A stretch of DNA of 64,000 nucleotides, from NCBI GenBank assembly GCA_032716605.1, contig CM064502.1, positions 52,509,313 through 52,573,312 of the forward strand. The letters are read 5' to 3'. The first letter of the stretch is position 1. The number at the start of each line of letters is the position of its first letter. This stretch comes from Paralithodes platypus. Taxonomy: Eukaryota > Arthropoda > Malacostraca > Decapoda > Lithodidae. Positions 34,035 to 45,554 of the stretch are shown here, piece by piece. The notes under the pieces were generated by a model, which saw only the letters and a list, made by a program, of their open reading frames with translations, ran no database searches and had not been told where the DNA came from. The translations under genes were made by a program, and so were the position numbers.

Positions 34035-34417
34035 TTAAGGGGGGGGGGGGGCGGTGGGGTCACTTTTTGGGCGATTTTTGCATGTATTCATTAATTTTAT
34101 AGTTTCCTCCCTAGACCTCAATCAAATTTAAAAAACAAAAAATCCATTAGATCCCCTTCTAGATTAATCTGTACATTTTTCGGTAGAACAATTTCCCGGC
34201 CGAAGGTCGGTTCTTCCAACATTACAGGCTCACTATCGTTCGCCTGGGAAAAAATCGACACCTAAATAACACGAAAGTTCTAAATATTGACGAAGAAATG
34301 GGGCAAAAGGTCTTAAAATCGACTAACTAATTGGGCAAACATCTTAGCATCTGATAACTTTTGGGGCTAAACATGAGGGAGAACGTGGTCCAGAAAACCG
34401 GCCCATCCCCCCCTTAA
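34035..34417 (-). mobile_element. TTAA MITE A9
   Basis: TTAA 34035-34038 and 34414-34417. A 13-base G run follows the left site. Hairpin CCGGCC..GGTCGG has one T opposite G. Confidence 0.83.
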
Positions 34418-35064
34418 ACTACTGTTAGAGCTACTGTTGCTTTCATTATTGTATGTTAATAGAACAACGTTACAACAATGTAAACTTCTTTTTATTCACT
34501 TTTTATATACTTATTTTGTCATTCTAATTTTTATATGCATATGGCACTTACAAAAGGGTGTCGTACGTAACTTATTTTTGTTTTAATTATCTCGCCAATG
34601 TCCCATTTTACCAGAGAGGGTTTGGACCCCCCCCCCCCCCCCTCCCCAACATAGGCGTACAGAACTGAGAAGAGAAGATATCCTGCATCCCATCCAGGTT
34701 ATAACTTGATTTCTCTGTGTCCGTTTCTATTCTGATATGTGTGCAGCTAACCTGGCATGGAAGACACTCGCTGAAGGTCCCATTACTCCCGAAGATGAGA
34801 ACACCAGCGTGGTTAAGCTCCCTTGATCCGTGTTCTATATTTTATTTACATAAGCTTACTTATTCTAATTTTTGTTTCTCATATAAACTGTCCTGAGTCC
34901 TTGTTCGCGAAAACTCTTATTTCTATTATGCTATCACATTGTACAACCAGTAACTCTGTCACTCAAATTCACTGCCACACTATCTGTCTATGCCACTATA
35001 AGGTAGTGTCAACGAACTTGACAATAATCTTAATCCCTGACCTCTCTGTAACTCAAAGGACCTA
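34418..35064. other. Intergenic, nothing recognised
   Basis: A C run of 14 or more at about 34627-34642. No gene. Confidence 0.5.
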
Positions 35065-35200
35065 GAGCAAACTGGCTGTAAATATCCACACCTATTTCCT
35101 GGTGGACTCTTCCCAAATGATAGCAACGTCAGCCCGATTGCTTGCATTTATTTCGAGTTATAAGAAGTTAAGGGGTCAGGATTTTTGTCAAGTTCCTACC
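35065..35200 (+). mobile_element. MITE F2, fragment
   Basis: AGAGCAAACTGGCTGTAAAT, then CCCAAATGATAGCAAC and TTTCGAGTTATAAGAAGTTA, match the interior of F1 (46795-46998). The inverted ends are missing. Confidence 0.55.
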
Positions 35201-35774
35201 TATTAAAAATTCCGTTTGCATCACAGTCACTTCAATATCAGGCTGTTCACCTTCTCAAGTCGTCATAGTTTCTTTAAATGCAGGTTTTAATCGTCCAATG
35301 TTAGATAGTATTAAATATATATAGACTCGAACCCAACAAAGCCCGTACAAAAATCTATCGCCGCACCTCTGTTCTTGGAGCCTTCATCGTATTCAGATCC
35401 GCTTACGCTCTTATGCAAATGAGCCGGAATATAATCATTGGGGAGGGCTAATTATTACAAGCGAGAAAATCCTGCTGATTGATTTGCTTTTCAATTACGG
35501 TAATACGCCCCGAGCCTGGAGGAGTTTAAGGAGCGTACATTAATAACTGGAGGGGGGGGGGGGGGGGGTGATTATCGAGGTCGTCATAAATATAATAATC
35601 AGTGGTACCCGCATTTCATCATAAGTGGTTTCGGTCGTCCGTCTGCTGACCATCATCATGTGCAGGAATGGGTATACAGTCAACAGTTAATGGAAGGTTA
35701 ATAAACACAATTCCTTCTATGCACTAATGACTTGTGCTTTGTCTTGGTTTCAAATTGCAGGAAATGTCACAACC
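35201..35774. other. Intergenic, poly-G run
   Basis: A run of 17 G at 35552-35568. No gene or repeat otherwise recognised. Confidence 0.5.
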
Positions 35775-35989
35775 TTAACCCCTTCCTTACCGATGATGTA
35801 TTTTGTGTTATTCCAGCTATGTTTAGACGATTATATGCAGCTTAGGAGAAAACCGTGGTAGAAAAAAATATGGATAACCGAGATAGTTTGAAGACTTTTA
35901 ATTGTTACACGTCCTCCCTAAGCTGGATAACATCGTCTAATAATGTCCAGATTATAATGGCAAGAACAAATCGGTACTAAAGGGGTTAA
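35775..35989 (+). mobile_element. TTAA MITE C6, sharing TTAA with A10
   Basis: TTAA 35775-35778 and 35986-35989; ends CCCCTTCCTTACCGATGATG and CGGTACTAAAGGGG. The right TTAA is also the left target site of A10. Confidence 0.87.
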
Positions 35990-36147
35990 GGGGAGGTTTT
36001 TAGTTCGTTCCCTAGACCTCCATGAAGCTTAAAATTACACCCCCTAGACATGTGTGTATATTTTTCGGTAGAAAAATGTTCCGGCCGAAGACACAAATGG
36101 AGCGAAAGTTTAAAACAAAAAAAACTAATGGGACGAATGTCTTATTT
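35986..36147 (-). mobile_element. TTAA MITE A10, truncated
   Basis: Starts GGGGAGGTTTTTAGTTCG after the shared TTAA. The body jumps from the hairpin (GGCCGAAG) to ACAAATGGAGCGAAAG, so about 60 bp of the core are deleted, and it fades out after GACGAATGTCTT without a right end. TA-MITE E2 begins 34 bp later. Confidence 0.75.
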
Positions 36148-36181
36148 TGTTTTTATTCGAATACACAGCTTTCAAAGTGTA

Positions 36182-36392
36182 CGGTGATGCTAATAAGTCG
36201 TGTATCATCTGTAGTTATGTTTGGCTCGTTCTGTGTTGTATTAATGTCTGTCAGATGTTGAATAGGGTGGGTAAGTGTAGGAGCATGTTTTTATATCTCA
36301 CTCAAAAAGAAGAAATTATGTGTAAATATTGCTGGTACCCATTATTGATTAAAACATAATTGGTGCCGAGACATCACTAATTAGGCCGACTG
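36182..36392 (+). mobile_element. TA-flanked MITE E2 (Tc1/mariner-like)
   Basis: TA at 36180-36181 and 36393-36394; ends CGGTGATGCTAATAAGT and ACTAATTAGGCCGACTG. Same 211-bp length as E1, about 75-80 percent alike by eye. Confidence 0.83.
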
Positions 36393-36394
36393 TA

Positions 36395-36870
36395 CATCAA
36401 ACCACACAATACCACATAACACAAAGACACTACAGGCCTAAAACTGTATATAACAAATAGATAAATAACCCAGAGAAATGAGCCTGCAGCCCAACATTAG
36501 AAACACGAGCCATACCATACAGCGATAGGGATCCGCGAAACAGAAGGCGTGAGGTTGTGACATCTGTTGAATTGAGCGGAGTCTTATGTATAGGATAATT
36601 CGTTGTTTCTTTTTTTCAAGTCGAACCACTACCAAATCAAGAGTGTTTAGTTGTCACCAACCACATATATAGAATAATAAACTTTACATATACGTTTTTC
36701 ATCAGTGCAAACGTTTGCCTGTCGTTGGGTAAACATTATGATAATTTACTTTGGCCAAATCACCTCTGTTTCGCTATTATTCCAACTAATATGTTAAGCT
36801 AGTACAAAACAAAATTGATGTAATTATTATAATTTGATCTACGGACATGTATGATTTTATAGATGTGGTA
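36395..36870. other. Intergenic, nothing recognised
   Basis: No supported feature. Confidence 0.5.
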
Positions 36871-37670
36871 AAGTGTCTAGTGAGGTAATATGTCCAGTGT
36901 AGCGAGATGTCCCGTATGACTAAGTGTTGAGTGCAGCTAAATACCCAGTATGGCCAAGTGTCCAATGTAGTGAAGTGTCAAGTGTCGCCAAGTGTCCAAT
37001 GTAGTGAAGTGTCAAGTGTGGCCAAGTGTCCAATGTAGTGAGGTGACAAGTGTGGCCAAGTGTCCAATATGGTGAAGTGTAAAGTGTCCAATGTGGTGAA
37101 GTGTAAAGTGTGGCCAAGTTTTCAATGTGGTTATGTGTCAAGTGTGGCCAAGTGTCCGGCGTAGTGAGGTGACAAGTGTGGCCAAGTGACCGCGGTGTAG
37201 TGAGGTGACAAGTGTGGCCAAGTGACCGGTGTAGTGAGGTGACAAGTGTGGTCAAGTGACCGGTGTAGTGAGGTGTCAAGTGTGGCCAAGTGACCGGTGT
37301 AGTGAGGTGACAAGTGTGGCCAAGTGTCCGGTGTAGTGAGGTGACAAGTGTGGCCAAGTGTCCGGTGTAGTGAGGTGACAAGTGTGGCCAAGTGTCCGGT
37401 GTAGTGTGAGGTGACAAGTGTGGCCAAGTGTCCGGTGTAGTGAGGTGACAAGTGTGGCCAAGTGTCCGGTGTAGTGAGGTGACAAGTGTGGCCAAGTGAC
37501 CGGTGTAGTGAGGTGACAAGTGTGGCCAAGTGACCGGTGTAGTGAGGTGTCAAGTGTGGCCAAATGACCGGTGTAGTGAGGTGTCAAGTGTGGCCAAGTG
37601 ACCGGTGTAGTGAGGTGTCAAGTGTGGCCAAGTGTCCGGTGTAGTGACTTGTTTTGTATGGCCAAGTGTC
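36871..37670. repeat. 34-bp minisatellite, about 23 copies
   Basis: Units of the type GTGACAAGTGTGGCCAAGTG followed by (T/A)CCGGTGTAGTGAG, spaced exactly 34 bp in the core (37130-37640), more diverged at the left edge. 34 is not a multiple of three, so frames rotate; not coding. Confidence 0.95.
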
Positions 37671-37774
37671 CATCATGGCAAGGCATCCAGTACTGTATAA
37701 CGATGTGGCCCAAGGTGTGAAGTGTCCATGGCGCATGTGTCGTGCCCTGGCCCCTGGTAAGTCCCTCCTCTCTG

Positions 37775-38143
37775 TTAAGGGGAGATAGGCCGTTTTCCTG
37801 GCCCCCCCTTCTCCCTCATGTTTAGCCCCACTAGTTTTGAGATTTTTAAGAAATTCGGCCCATTTGGTGATTTTAAGACCTTTTACCCCATTTCTTTGTC
37901 AATATTAAGACTTTTCGTGTCATTTAGGGGTCAATTTTTTCCTGGCGAGCGATAGCGAGCCTATAATTTAAGAGGAACCAGCCTTCGGGCCGGAAATTTT
38001 TCTATCGACAAATTTACAAACTTATCTTGAAGGAGGGTCTTCGGCGGATGTTTTTATAAGCTTGATGAAGGTCTACGGAGGAACCTAAAATAATAATTAA
38101 AAAATACATAAATGAGCAAATAAATACGGCCATCCCCCCTTAA
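37775..38143 (+). mobile_element. TTAA MITE A11, source of the 23-bp satellite
   Basis: TTAA 37775-37778 with GGGGAGATAGGCCG; the natural right end is AAATACGGCCATCCCCCC followed by TTAA 38140-38143. After that the terminal 23 bp repeat as a long array. Confidence 0.85.
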
Positions 38144-38806
38144 TAAATACGGCCATCCCCCCTTAATAAATACGGGCATCCCCCCTTAACAAATACGGCC
38201 ATCCCCCTTTAATAAATACGGCCATCCCTCCTTAATAAATACGGCCATCCGCCCTTAATAAATACGGCCATCCTCCCTTAATAAATACGGTCATCCCCCC
38301 TTAATAAATACGGCCATCCCCCCTTAATAAATACGGCCATCCCCCTTTAATAAATACGGCCATCCCTCTTTAATAAATACGGCCATCCCCTCTTAATAAA
38401 TACGGCCATCCCCCTTAATAAATACGGCCATCCCTCTTAATAAATACGGCCATCCCCCCTTAATAAATACGGCCATCCCCCCTTAATAAATACGGCCATC
38501 CCTCCTTAATAAATACAGCCATCCCCCCTTAATAAATACGGCCGTCCCCCCTTAATAAATACGGCCATCCCCCCTTAATAAATACGGCCATCCCCCCTTA
38601 ATAAATACGTCCATCCCCCTTAATAAATACGTCCCTCCCCCCTTAATAAATACGTCCATCCCCCCTTAATAAATACGGCCATCCCCTCTTAATAAATGCG
38701 GCCATCCCCCCTTAATAAATACGGCCATCCCCCTTAATAAATACGGCCATCCCCCCTTAATAAATACGGCCATCCCCCCTTAATAAATACGGCCATCCCT
38801 CCTTAA
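38119..38806. repeat. 23-bp satellite formed from the end of MITE A11, about 30 copies
   Basis: Unit AATAAATACGGCCATCCCCC plus CTT. The first unit is the A11 right terminus itself, and each unit restores a CCCCCCTTAA element end. Small length changes occur only in the C run. Confidence 0.95.
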
Positions 38807-38973
38807 TGAGTCCGTCCGCAGCACCAAACACTCCAGCATATTACCCAGCCCGACCCGTCACAGCACCCACTGTAGATCTCACTTACTCCGCCTGCTTCAC
38901 TACCTTCAGAGGGATTTGGGGGGCAGATGGTTAACTTCCACCAAACTAAATATATATATCTTAACTCTACTAT

Positions 38974-39013
<40 letters not shown>

Positions 39014-39354
39014 TATATATATATAAATATATATAAATACTTGCAATAATGAAACCAACAAATTCAAATTTAATTAACATACTACATGCCTATTTGTATG
39101 GGGTCCATATTGTCACGTTACTATATTTATTATTGATCAAGGAAAAATGGTAAAATATAGATATTCTTCAAGGTAAGAACATATTTCTATCCCCAAATAC
39201 CGCTCTGCAGTCTATACATATATTACTTTAACTGTGCCCCAAGGAGCCTGGTCAGTCGGTGCCAACCTGTCATTTCATCTCTTAGCAGGCAAAACAAAAT
39301 AATTAACGCCGTATAATGATCGATGTAGCCTCCCCTGAAAACGCCAACCTCTTA
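38807..39354. other. Intergenic with TA-rich run
   Basis: (TA)n at about 38980-39007 and AT-rich sequence. No gene. Confidence 0.5.
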
Positions 39355-39566
39355 AGCCGGTAACACACGAGAGCTTTTATAGTCAACATTCGATGATCAA
39401 AACAAATTCTGGCAACATTTCTGGAATATTTGGCAGTGATATCGGAAACTAAATTGATGATAGATAAATGTAGGTAACTAAAATATCTTAAATGTTAACC
39501 TCATAAGCTGCCAGACCATTGTTAAGGATAAATGTTGAGGGAAAAAGCGCTCGTGTGATACCGGCT
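39355..39566. mobile_element. PIF/Harbinger-type MITE, 212 bp
   Basis: Inverted ends AGCCGGTAACACACGAGAGC and GCGCTCGTGTGATACCGGCT, with TTA directly repeated at 39352-39354 and 39567-39569. A TTA target site and the (G)GT..CACAC type end are those of PIF/Harbinger. The ends differ from those of the 6.1-kb element, so another autonomous family would have moved it. Confidence 0.8.
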
Positions 39567-39569
39567 TTA

Positions 39570-39967
39570 GGAACAACCCAATATCTATCAACCTTGAATA
39601 TATCTTGCAGTATATTTTTCGTTTTCTTTGCATTGTTTTTTTTCTAAATTAATAAATATATATACTCAATTTCTCCCTCATCTTCTCTATTGTTTTCCTA
39701 TTGTATCCATTACTGCTCAACCGTGTCTGGTTCTCTTTCCAATAGCCCTACCTCTCCATAGGTTCTTCCTATGTTTACCCAATTTCCTTCATTTGAAATT
39801 GGTTCCTCGTTCTTTGTATCAACTATTTGTTCAACTGCCCCACTTCTTTGCTCATTCTGTTCCCTGTGTGTTTCCCTTCAATTGATTACTCTCAATCGCC
39901 CTCGTCTCTTTCCTTCCTCATTTACTTCGATCATCCCCTTATGCCTATTTTTTCTAGCAGTACACGC
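39570..39967. other. Pyrimidine-rich intergenic
   Basis: Plus-strand CT-rich from about 39665. Open frames here reflect composition. Confidence 0.5.
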
Positions 39968-40302
39968 TTAAGGGGAGGTTTTTAGTTTGTTTCCTACTCC
40001 TCCAGCTATCTAAAAATGTCACCCCTTGACCCCCTTTCAAGATAAATATTTAAATTTTTCGGTAGAAAAATTTCCCGGCCCAAGGCCGGTTACCCTTAAA
40101 TTACAGGCTCGCTATCGCTCGCCAGGATAAAATCGACACCTAAATGGCACGAAAGGTCTTAAAATTGACCGAATGGGGCGTAAATTCTTAAAATCGCCAA
40201 ACTAATGGGGCGAACATCTTAAAATCTCAAAAAACAATGGGGCTAGACATGAGGGAGAAAGGGGTTAAGAAAAAAGTCCCTCAAGTGGAAATCTCCCCTT
40301 AA
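39968..40302 (-). mobile_element. TTAA MITE A12
   Basis: TTAA 39968-39971 and 40299-40302. Hairpin CCGGCC..GGCCGG and mirror motif intact. Confidence 0.87.
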
Positions 40303-40499
40303 TCTCCTTTCTCAGTTTCCAGAATCCTGCGATGCCTATCTCCTCATTCTACTTCCCTTTGTTCACGTCCCTTCTGTTCCATCATCTGTCGTTTCCAGTA
40401 CTCTTTTCTCATTACGTCTTCCCCATGCTTCTCTTTTCCGATCTTTCTTCCCTGTTTCAAATATCACTTTATCCCTTCCTCCTTCTCCCCGATTCTTCC

Positions 40500-40690
40500 T
40501 CTTCCCCATTCACCCCTTCTCCCCGTTGCTTCCTCCTCCCCGTTCATCCCTTCTCTCCGTTTCTTCCTCCTCCCCGTTCATCCCTTCTCCCCGTTTCTTC
40601 CTCTTCCCCGTTCATCCCTTCTCCCTGTTTCTTCCTCCTCCCCGTTCATCCCTTCTCCCAGTTTCTTCCTCCTCCCCGTTCATCCTTCCT
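40500..40690. repeat. 34-bp CT-rich minisatellite, about 5 copies
   Basis: CGTTCATCCCTTCTCCCCGT at 40541, 40575 and 40609, 34 bp apart. The flanking 40303-40735 is pyrimidine-rich without a supported gene. Confidence 0.85.
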
Positions 40691-40735
40691 CCGCGACTAT
40701 TCTCCCCTCCTCCTCTCCTCTCGTACTCCCTCCCC

Positions 40736-41300
40736 CCAGCACCCCGACAGGAGGAGATAGCAGGCGAGGGCGTTGTGGACTGATAAGGACCCGTAATGTG
40801 GGCGGAGCAGCCGGGGAAGTGAGGCCATTATCACACCCTCACCGACCTCAACAGCTGCCGTGGCACAAGGGAACAAGGGCCTGCTAACCTCGTAACTTTC
40901 CAGGGGGGACGCTAGCTTGGAGAGGGTGTCTAAGAGGGAGTTGAACACCATATTCAGGAGTTTCGCTGGAAGCCATGCAAGAAGGAGGTCGAGAGATAGC
41001 GTCGGTGGTGTGTCTTTGGAGCAGAAGTGGAATAAACTAGAATGATGTGTTAGAGACGGTATATAACCTACACAGATACTGTATATATAGAGTAAGCTAC
41101 TTAAACACCAATTATGGTAGTTTATAGGAATTAGGTGTTAGTGGGAGATACAGAGGTGGTGCAGTATAGAGACCTTGCACAAGTGATAGTTTAGATTAAA
41201 CAAACATATATTGAGGAAACAGTAGGAGGCGGGCAACTGGTTAATTAAACGGCATAAGTGATGATTAAACAAATATTCTGCAAAGTTAAGCGATGAAGAA
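40736..41300. other. Intergenic with a weak minus-strand exon candidate
   Basis: At 40895-40965 (-) an open segment LLNMVFNSLLDTLSKLAS sits between CTTCCAG and a donor-like GAG/GTTAGC. It could be a helical exon but has no recognised relative. Confidence 0.2.
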
Positions 41301-41410
41301 GTGGTATGGAACTGTCTTGATAGCGTAATGCATAAGTGCGCGGAATTTCGGTGGGAGTATCCTAGGTTCGAGTCCTTGGAGTATCACATGTATTTGTTGA
41401 TTTCATTAAT
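41300..41410 (+). mobile_element. tRNA-derived SINE-2 copy
   Basis: A-box-like TAGCGTAATGCATAAG, B box AGGTTCGAGTCCTTGG, then AGTATCACATGTATTTG and TTTCATTAATT as in the copy at 25871. Sequence 41411-41711 shows nothing more. Confidence 0.55.
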
Positions 41411-41711
41411 TGAGTTTAGAAGTGAAGTTGGTTGGTGAAAATATATAATACTGAACTGCAGAGATGAAAGTCAAAATATGCCATAACTTAGCTTTAGAAT
41501 AAATTGAAAACGTTCATAAATCCAATGTTTATCGGGAAACGAGTGTATTAAGCAACTATTTATGAAAGATAAGATTTATGTCTTGAGCTGAGATACAGAC
41601 AGTATGGGGAATAGTGACTCTTTAAATAATAAATCCTGCATACAATATCGTTAGAACCAATTACGTCGAGTGGAGAGATAAAATGTAGGATGATGGAAAA
41701 GGCTCAGTAAC

Positions 41712-42112
41712 TTAATGGGGGAGGGCGGGCGTATTTATTTGCTCATGTGAAAAATAAAATAAAAACTATGTATTTTTTAATTTTTGTTATCGCTTCCTCC
41801 CTAGATCTCCATCAAGCTTTAAAAAACACCACCCCAAGACCCTCTTTCAAGATAAATTTGTACATTTTTCGGTAGAAAAATGTCCCGGCCAAAGGCCGGT
41901 TACTCTTAATTTACAGGCTCGCTATCGCTCGCCAGGATAAAATCGACACCTAAATGGCACGAAAGGTCTTAAAATTGACAGAATGGGGGCGTAAATTCTA
42001 AAAATCACCAAACTAATGGGGCAAACGCCTTAAAATCTCAAACGTAATAGGGCTAGACATGAGGGAGAAAGGGGTCAAGAAAAAAGTCCCTCCAGTGGAA
42101 ATCTCCCCTTAA
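41712..42112 (-). mobile_element. TTAA MITE A13, first of a triple array
   Basis: TTAA 41712-41715 and 42109-42112. The left end is GGGGGAGGGCG rather than GGGGAGGTTTT. Hairpin CCGGCC..GGCCGG intact. Confidence 0.87.
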
Positions 42113-42138
42113 TGGGGGAGGGCGTATTTATTTGCTCA

Positions 42139-42173
<35 letters not shown>

Positions 42174-42483
42174 TTATCGCTTCCTCCCTAGATCTCCATC
42201 AAGCTTTAAAAAACACCACCCCAAGACCCTCTTTCAAGCTAAATGTGTACATTTTTCGATAGAAAAATGTCCGGGCCGTTACTCTTAAAATGCAGGTTCG
42301 CCATCGCTCGTTAGGTAAACATCGACACCTAAATGACAGGAAAAGTCCTAATATTGACAAAGAAATGGGAGGAAAGGTCTTAACATCGCCAAACTAAGGG
42401 GCCGAACGTCTGAAAATCTGAAAAAAAATGGGGATAAACATGAGGAAGAAGGGGGACCAGAAAAACGACCCATCTCACTTTAA
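42109..42483 (-). mobile_element. TTAA MITE A14, second of a triple array
   Basis: Shares TTAA 42109-42112 with A13 and 42480-42483 with A15. Its left 60 bases repeat those of A13 (GGGGGAGGGCGTATTTATTT), then a run of 29 A. The mirror motif and hairpin are degraded. Confidence 0.87.
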
Positions 42484-42815
42484 GGGGAGATTTCCACTTG
42501 AGGGATTTTTTTCTGGACTCCTTTCTCCCTCATGTTTAGCCCCATTGATTTTGAGATTTTAAGACGTTCGCCCTAGTAGTTTAGACATTTTAAGAAATTT
42601 TGCCCCATTTCTGTCAATTTTAAGACCTTTCGTGCCATTAAGGTGTCGATTTTTTCCTGGCGAGCGATAGCGAGCCTGTAATTTAAGAGCAATCGGCCTC
42701 CGGCCGGGACATTTTTCTACCGAAAAATGTATAAATTTATCTTGAAAGGGGGTCTAGGGGGTGTAATTTTAAGCTTTATGAAAAATTAGGCAACAAACTA
42801 AATACCTCCCCTTAA
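42480..42815 (+). mobile_element. TTAA MITE A15, third of a triple array
   Basis: Opposite direction to A14. Right TTAA 42812-42815. Core intact (hairpin CCGGCC in GGCCTCCGGCC form, mirror motif present). Confidence 0.87.
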
Positions 42816-42855
42816 GGGTATGTATTTACTTGCAAACTAAATAGAGTGTGGTGGT

Positions 42856-42886
<31 letters not shown>
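42856..42886. repeat. Poly-G run of 31
   Basis: Forty bases beyond A15. It may form G-quadruplexes; its exact length is likely uncertain in the assembly. Confidence 0.9.
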
Positions 42887-42887
<1 letters not shown>

Positions 42888-43098
42888 GTGCAGTAGTTGA
42901 TCTGTAGTAGAGTAATTTAGTACATTTGGCGTGGTTACCAAGACTACAGATGGAAGACAAAATAAGATTATTGTGTTGATGTTTTTTTGTATTCAATTTC
43001 TATGTAGTGATTGTGAATTGAATAGAGGTAAAACAAGAGCGCTGCAAACTGATTCATATAAATAATCATTAGGAAATACAATGATAGTATGAAATAGC

Positions 43099-43333
43099 TT
43101 AACCCTTTCACGTTTTTATGACGCAGAGGTTGTCTGATTAGCAATAAGAAATAGAGTTCTCTCACTCCTATAATTACCTCTCCAAAATTAGTGTTCTGCC
43201 CACAGCTAACTCAAAGACAACTGCAGAGGTTGAAGTAACTAAACTAAAGGTTTCTAAATACCCCTGATGGTAACAAAGGCTTTAAAGTATCCCTAATAGG
43301 CTCAAAATTGCGTCAAAAATGTGAGAGGGTTAA
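43099..43333 (-). mobile_element. TTAA MITE D2
   Basis: TTAA 43099-43102 and 43330-43333. Inverted copy of D1, same length, over 85 percent alike by eye; ends CCCTTTCACGTT and ATGTGAGAGGG. Confidence 0.87.
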
Positions 43334-43448
43334 TTACAACGGAATTATGAGACTCTGGAAAGGAAAAATATATGTGCTTTCAGAATTAGTGAATATGCTC
43401 AAACGATTGTATTAATAAAAATAGACGCTGCAGTGTTATTGTTCATTA

Positions 43449-43607
43449 GGTAGGTATATGGGATTCCTGTACAGAGTTCGAGAATTCTTCACTGACGAGC
43501 AGTTGGCCATTATATATAAAAGTCATGTGCGTTCTCAGATGGAATGCTGTTCACCGTTGTGGAATGGATGTTGGTTGAGTCCTAGCATCGAGGCAACACG
43601 CAGGATC
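43449..43607 (+). mobile_element. LINE-epsilon fragment, cut by MITE B5
   Basis: One frame reads GFLYRVREFFTDEQLAIIYK then SHVRSQMECCSPLWNG, the segment after the polymerase domain of a Jockey/CR1-superfamily LINE (usual form YK..VR..MEYCS.LW). The reading ends at the B5 insertion and I cannot pick it up again on the other side. Confidence 0.65.
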
Positions 43608-43990
43608 TTCAAGGGGAGGTGACCTGTTTTTGTTCTGTCCTTTTCTATCTTTCTCTGGCTTGTATCCATTTGGCCCCATTCAGCCTACTGTTTTAAGACG
43701 TTTATCCCCATCCAGGTGTCAATTTTTTACTGGTGAGCGGTAGCGAGCCAGCATATTTTTTATTTTTGTTTGACAGCAGGCTAAATTTGTACATTTTTTG
43801 ATAGAAAAATTTATCCGGCGAAGCCGGATTTCTTCATATAATGCTGGCTCGCTATCGCTCGCCAGGAAGAAATCGACACCTAGATGGGGATAAACGTCTT
43901 AAAATAGTTGGCTGAATGGGGCCGAATGGATACAAGCCAGAGAAAGAGAGAAAAGGAGAGAAATAACAAAAAGCAGGTCACCCCCCTTAA
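43608..43990. mobile_element. TTAA MITE B5
   Basis: Left site mutated to TTCA, right TTAA 43987-43990. Palindrome well preserved. Confidence 0.83.
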
Positions 43991-44206
43991 TTGGAGTTGC
44001 TTTCCACCAATTAATAATTTACAACAGTATAAACCCAATTGGTACAAACAATTTGTGAATGGAGAATGCGTTAAGTACATGAACCTTTGTTTTCTTTTTT
44101 TTTCCTTCTTCTATTCGTTGTCTCTTAAAAGAAAAATGAATAATAATCAAATCGTCAATTGAAATATTTCTCAAATCTATCTGAGCATAATTCAACAGTG
44201 AACATT

Positions 44207-44273
<67 letters not shown>

Positions 44274-44725
44274 TGTATTTATCATATGGGCTTTTTCTAT
44301 ATGCTGCATTTTAAGCCCATCTGTATATATTCAAAATTCATCGTTTTTGTACTTTTATCAAAGACCGGTTAGTTTAGAGAAAATTTAGCACAATTAACCA
44401 GAAAAAACTTACAAAACTACCAGATTGTAACAGCCAGATCATGACCTGGGTTTATCTTCCTGTTAGTATAATATAACCTGGATATCTTGTGAGTGACGCC
44501 CTTATCATTTTAGTGAAGTAGTTCGTCGGCGGCCTTTCAAAACCCCTGGGCCTCTTCCACCTACCCGGCCAACCATATTATAGACGCCCTGATAAGAAGT
44601 ATAATATAATGTTTGGCCTCCGTTTCCCCTGGGCTATTAATCAGTGGGTCTCAGGTAATGACCCCACAACAAACACCGTCCATGTCCAATTAGCCACCAG
44701 TCGCGAGAGGACGGTGATAATGAAT
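43991..44725. other. Intergenic with (TA)n
   Basis: (TA)n at about 44207-44270. No gene supported. Confidence 0.5.
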
Positions 44726-45099
44726 TTAAGGGGGTAGTACTCGCTTTTTATGGACCCCCTTCTCCCTCATGTTTAGCATATTCGTGTTGAGGTTTCGAGA
44801 CGTTTGTTCCGTTAGTTTGACGATTTTGAGACCTTTCACCCCATTGCTTTGTCATTATCAAGACCTTTCGTGCCCTTTAAGTGTCGATTTTTTTTCTTCT
44901 GGCGAGCTATAGCGAGCCTGTAGTTTTAGAAGGAACCGGCCTCAGGCCGGTAATTTTTTCTACTGAAAAATGTACAAATTTATCTTGATAGGGGGTCTAG
45001 GGGGTGTTTTTTTAAACTTGATGGAGGTCTAGGGAGAAACTAAAAGATAAAGGAATATATACATAATTAGACCCAAAAAAGCGAGTAGTACCCCCTTAA
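44726..45099 (+). mobile_element. TTAA MITE A16, sharing TTAA with A17
   Basis: Third A subfamily, with ends GGGGGTAGTACTCGC and GCGAGTAGTACCCCC. TTAA 44726-44729 and 45096-45099. Hairpin CCGGCCTCAGGCCGG. Confidence 0.87.
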
Positions 45100-45432
45100 G
45101 GGGAGATTTCTAGTGTGTTCCCTATACCTCCATCAAACGTAAAATTACACTCCATAGACCTCCTTTCAAGATAAATTTGTACATTTTTCGGTAGAAAAAT
45201 GTCCTGGCCTAAAGCCAGTTCCTCTTACATTACAGGCTCGCTATCGCTCGCCAGGAAAAAATCGACACCTAAATGGCACGAAAGGTCTTAAAATTGACAG
45301 AAATGGAGTGAAAGTCCTTCAAATCCCCAAACTAGTGGGGTGAACGTTTTAAACTCTCAAAAGCAATGCGACTAAACACGAGGGAGAAAGGGATTCAGAA
45401 AAAAAGTATCTCAAGTGGAAATCTCCCCTTAA
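45096..45432 (-). mobile_element. TTAA MITE A17, sharing TTAA with A16
   Basis: Right TTAA 45429-45432. In element direction the hairpin is CTGGC..GCCAG: a T-A pair replaces C-G at the second stem position. Confidence 0.86.
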
Positions 45433-45554
45433 GCCTCCTTTAATATATTGGCCGCCTCTATCGGGAGTGACGACGGGATGGGGAGGATGATAACAAAAAC
45501 AGGGGAAAGGTATTATCGGGAGAGTTCGCCCCCTATAAACCCCTCTGCCTAATT

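Noticed and set aside
36871..38806. CRISPR-like regular arrays
   Set aside because: The units are contiguous with no unique spacers, in an animal genome context; these are minisatellite and MITE-derived satellite.
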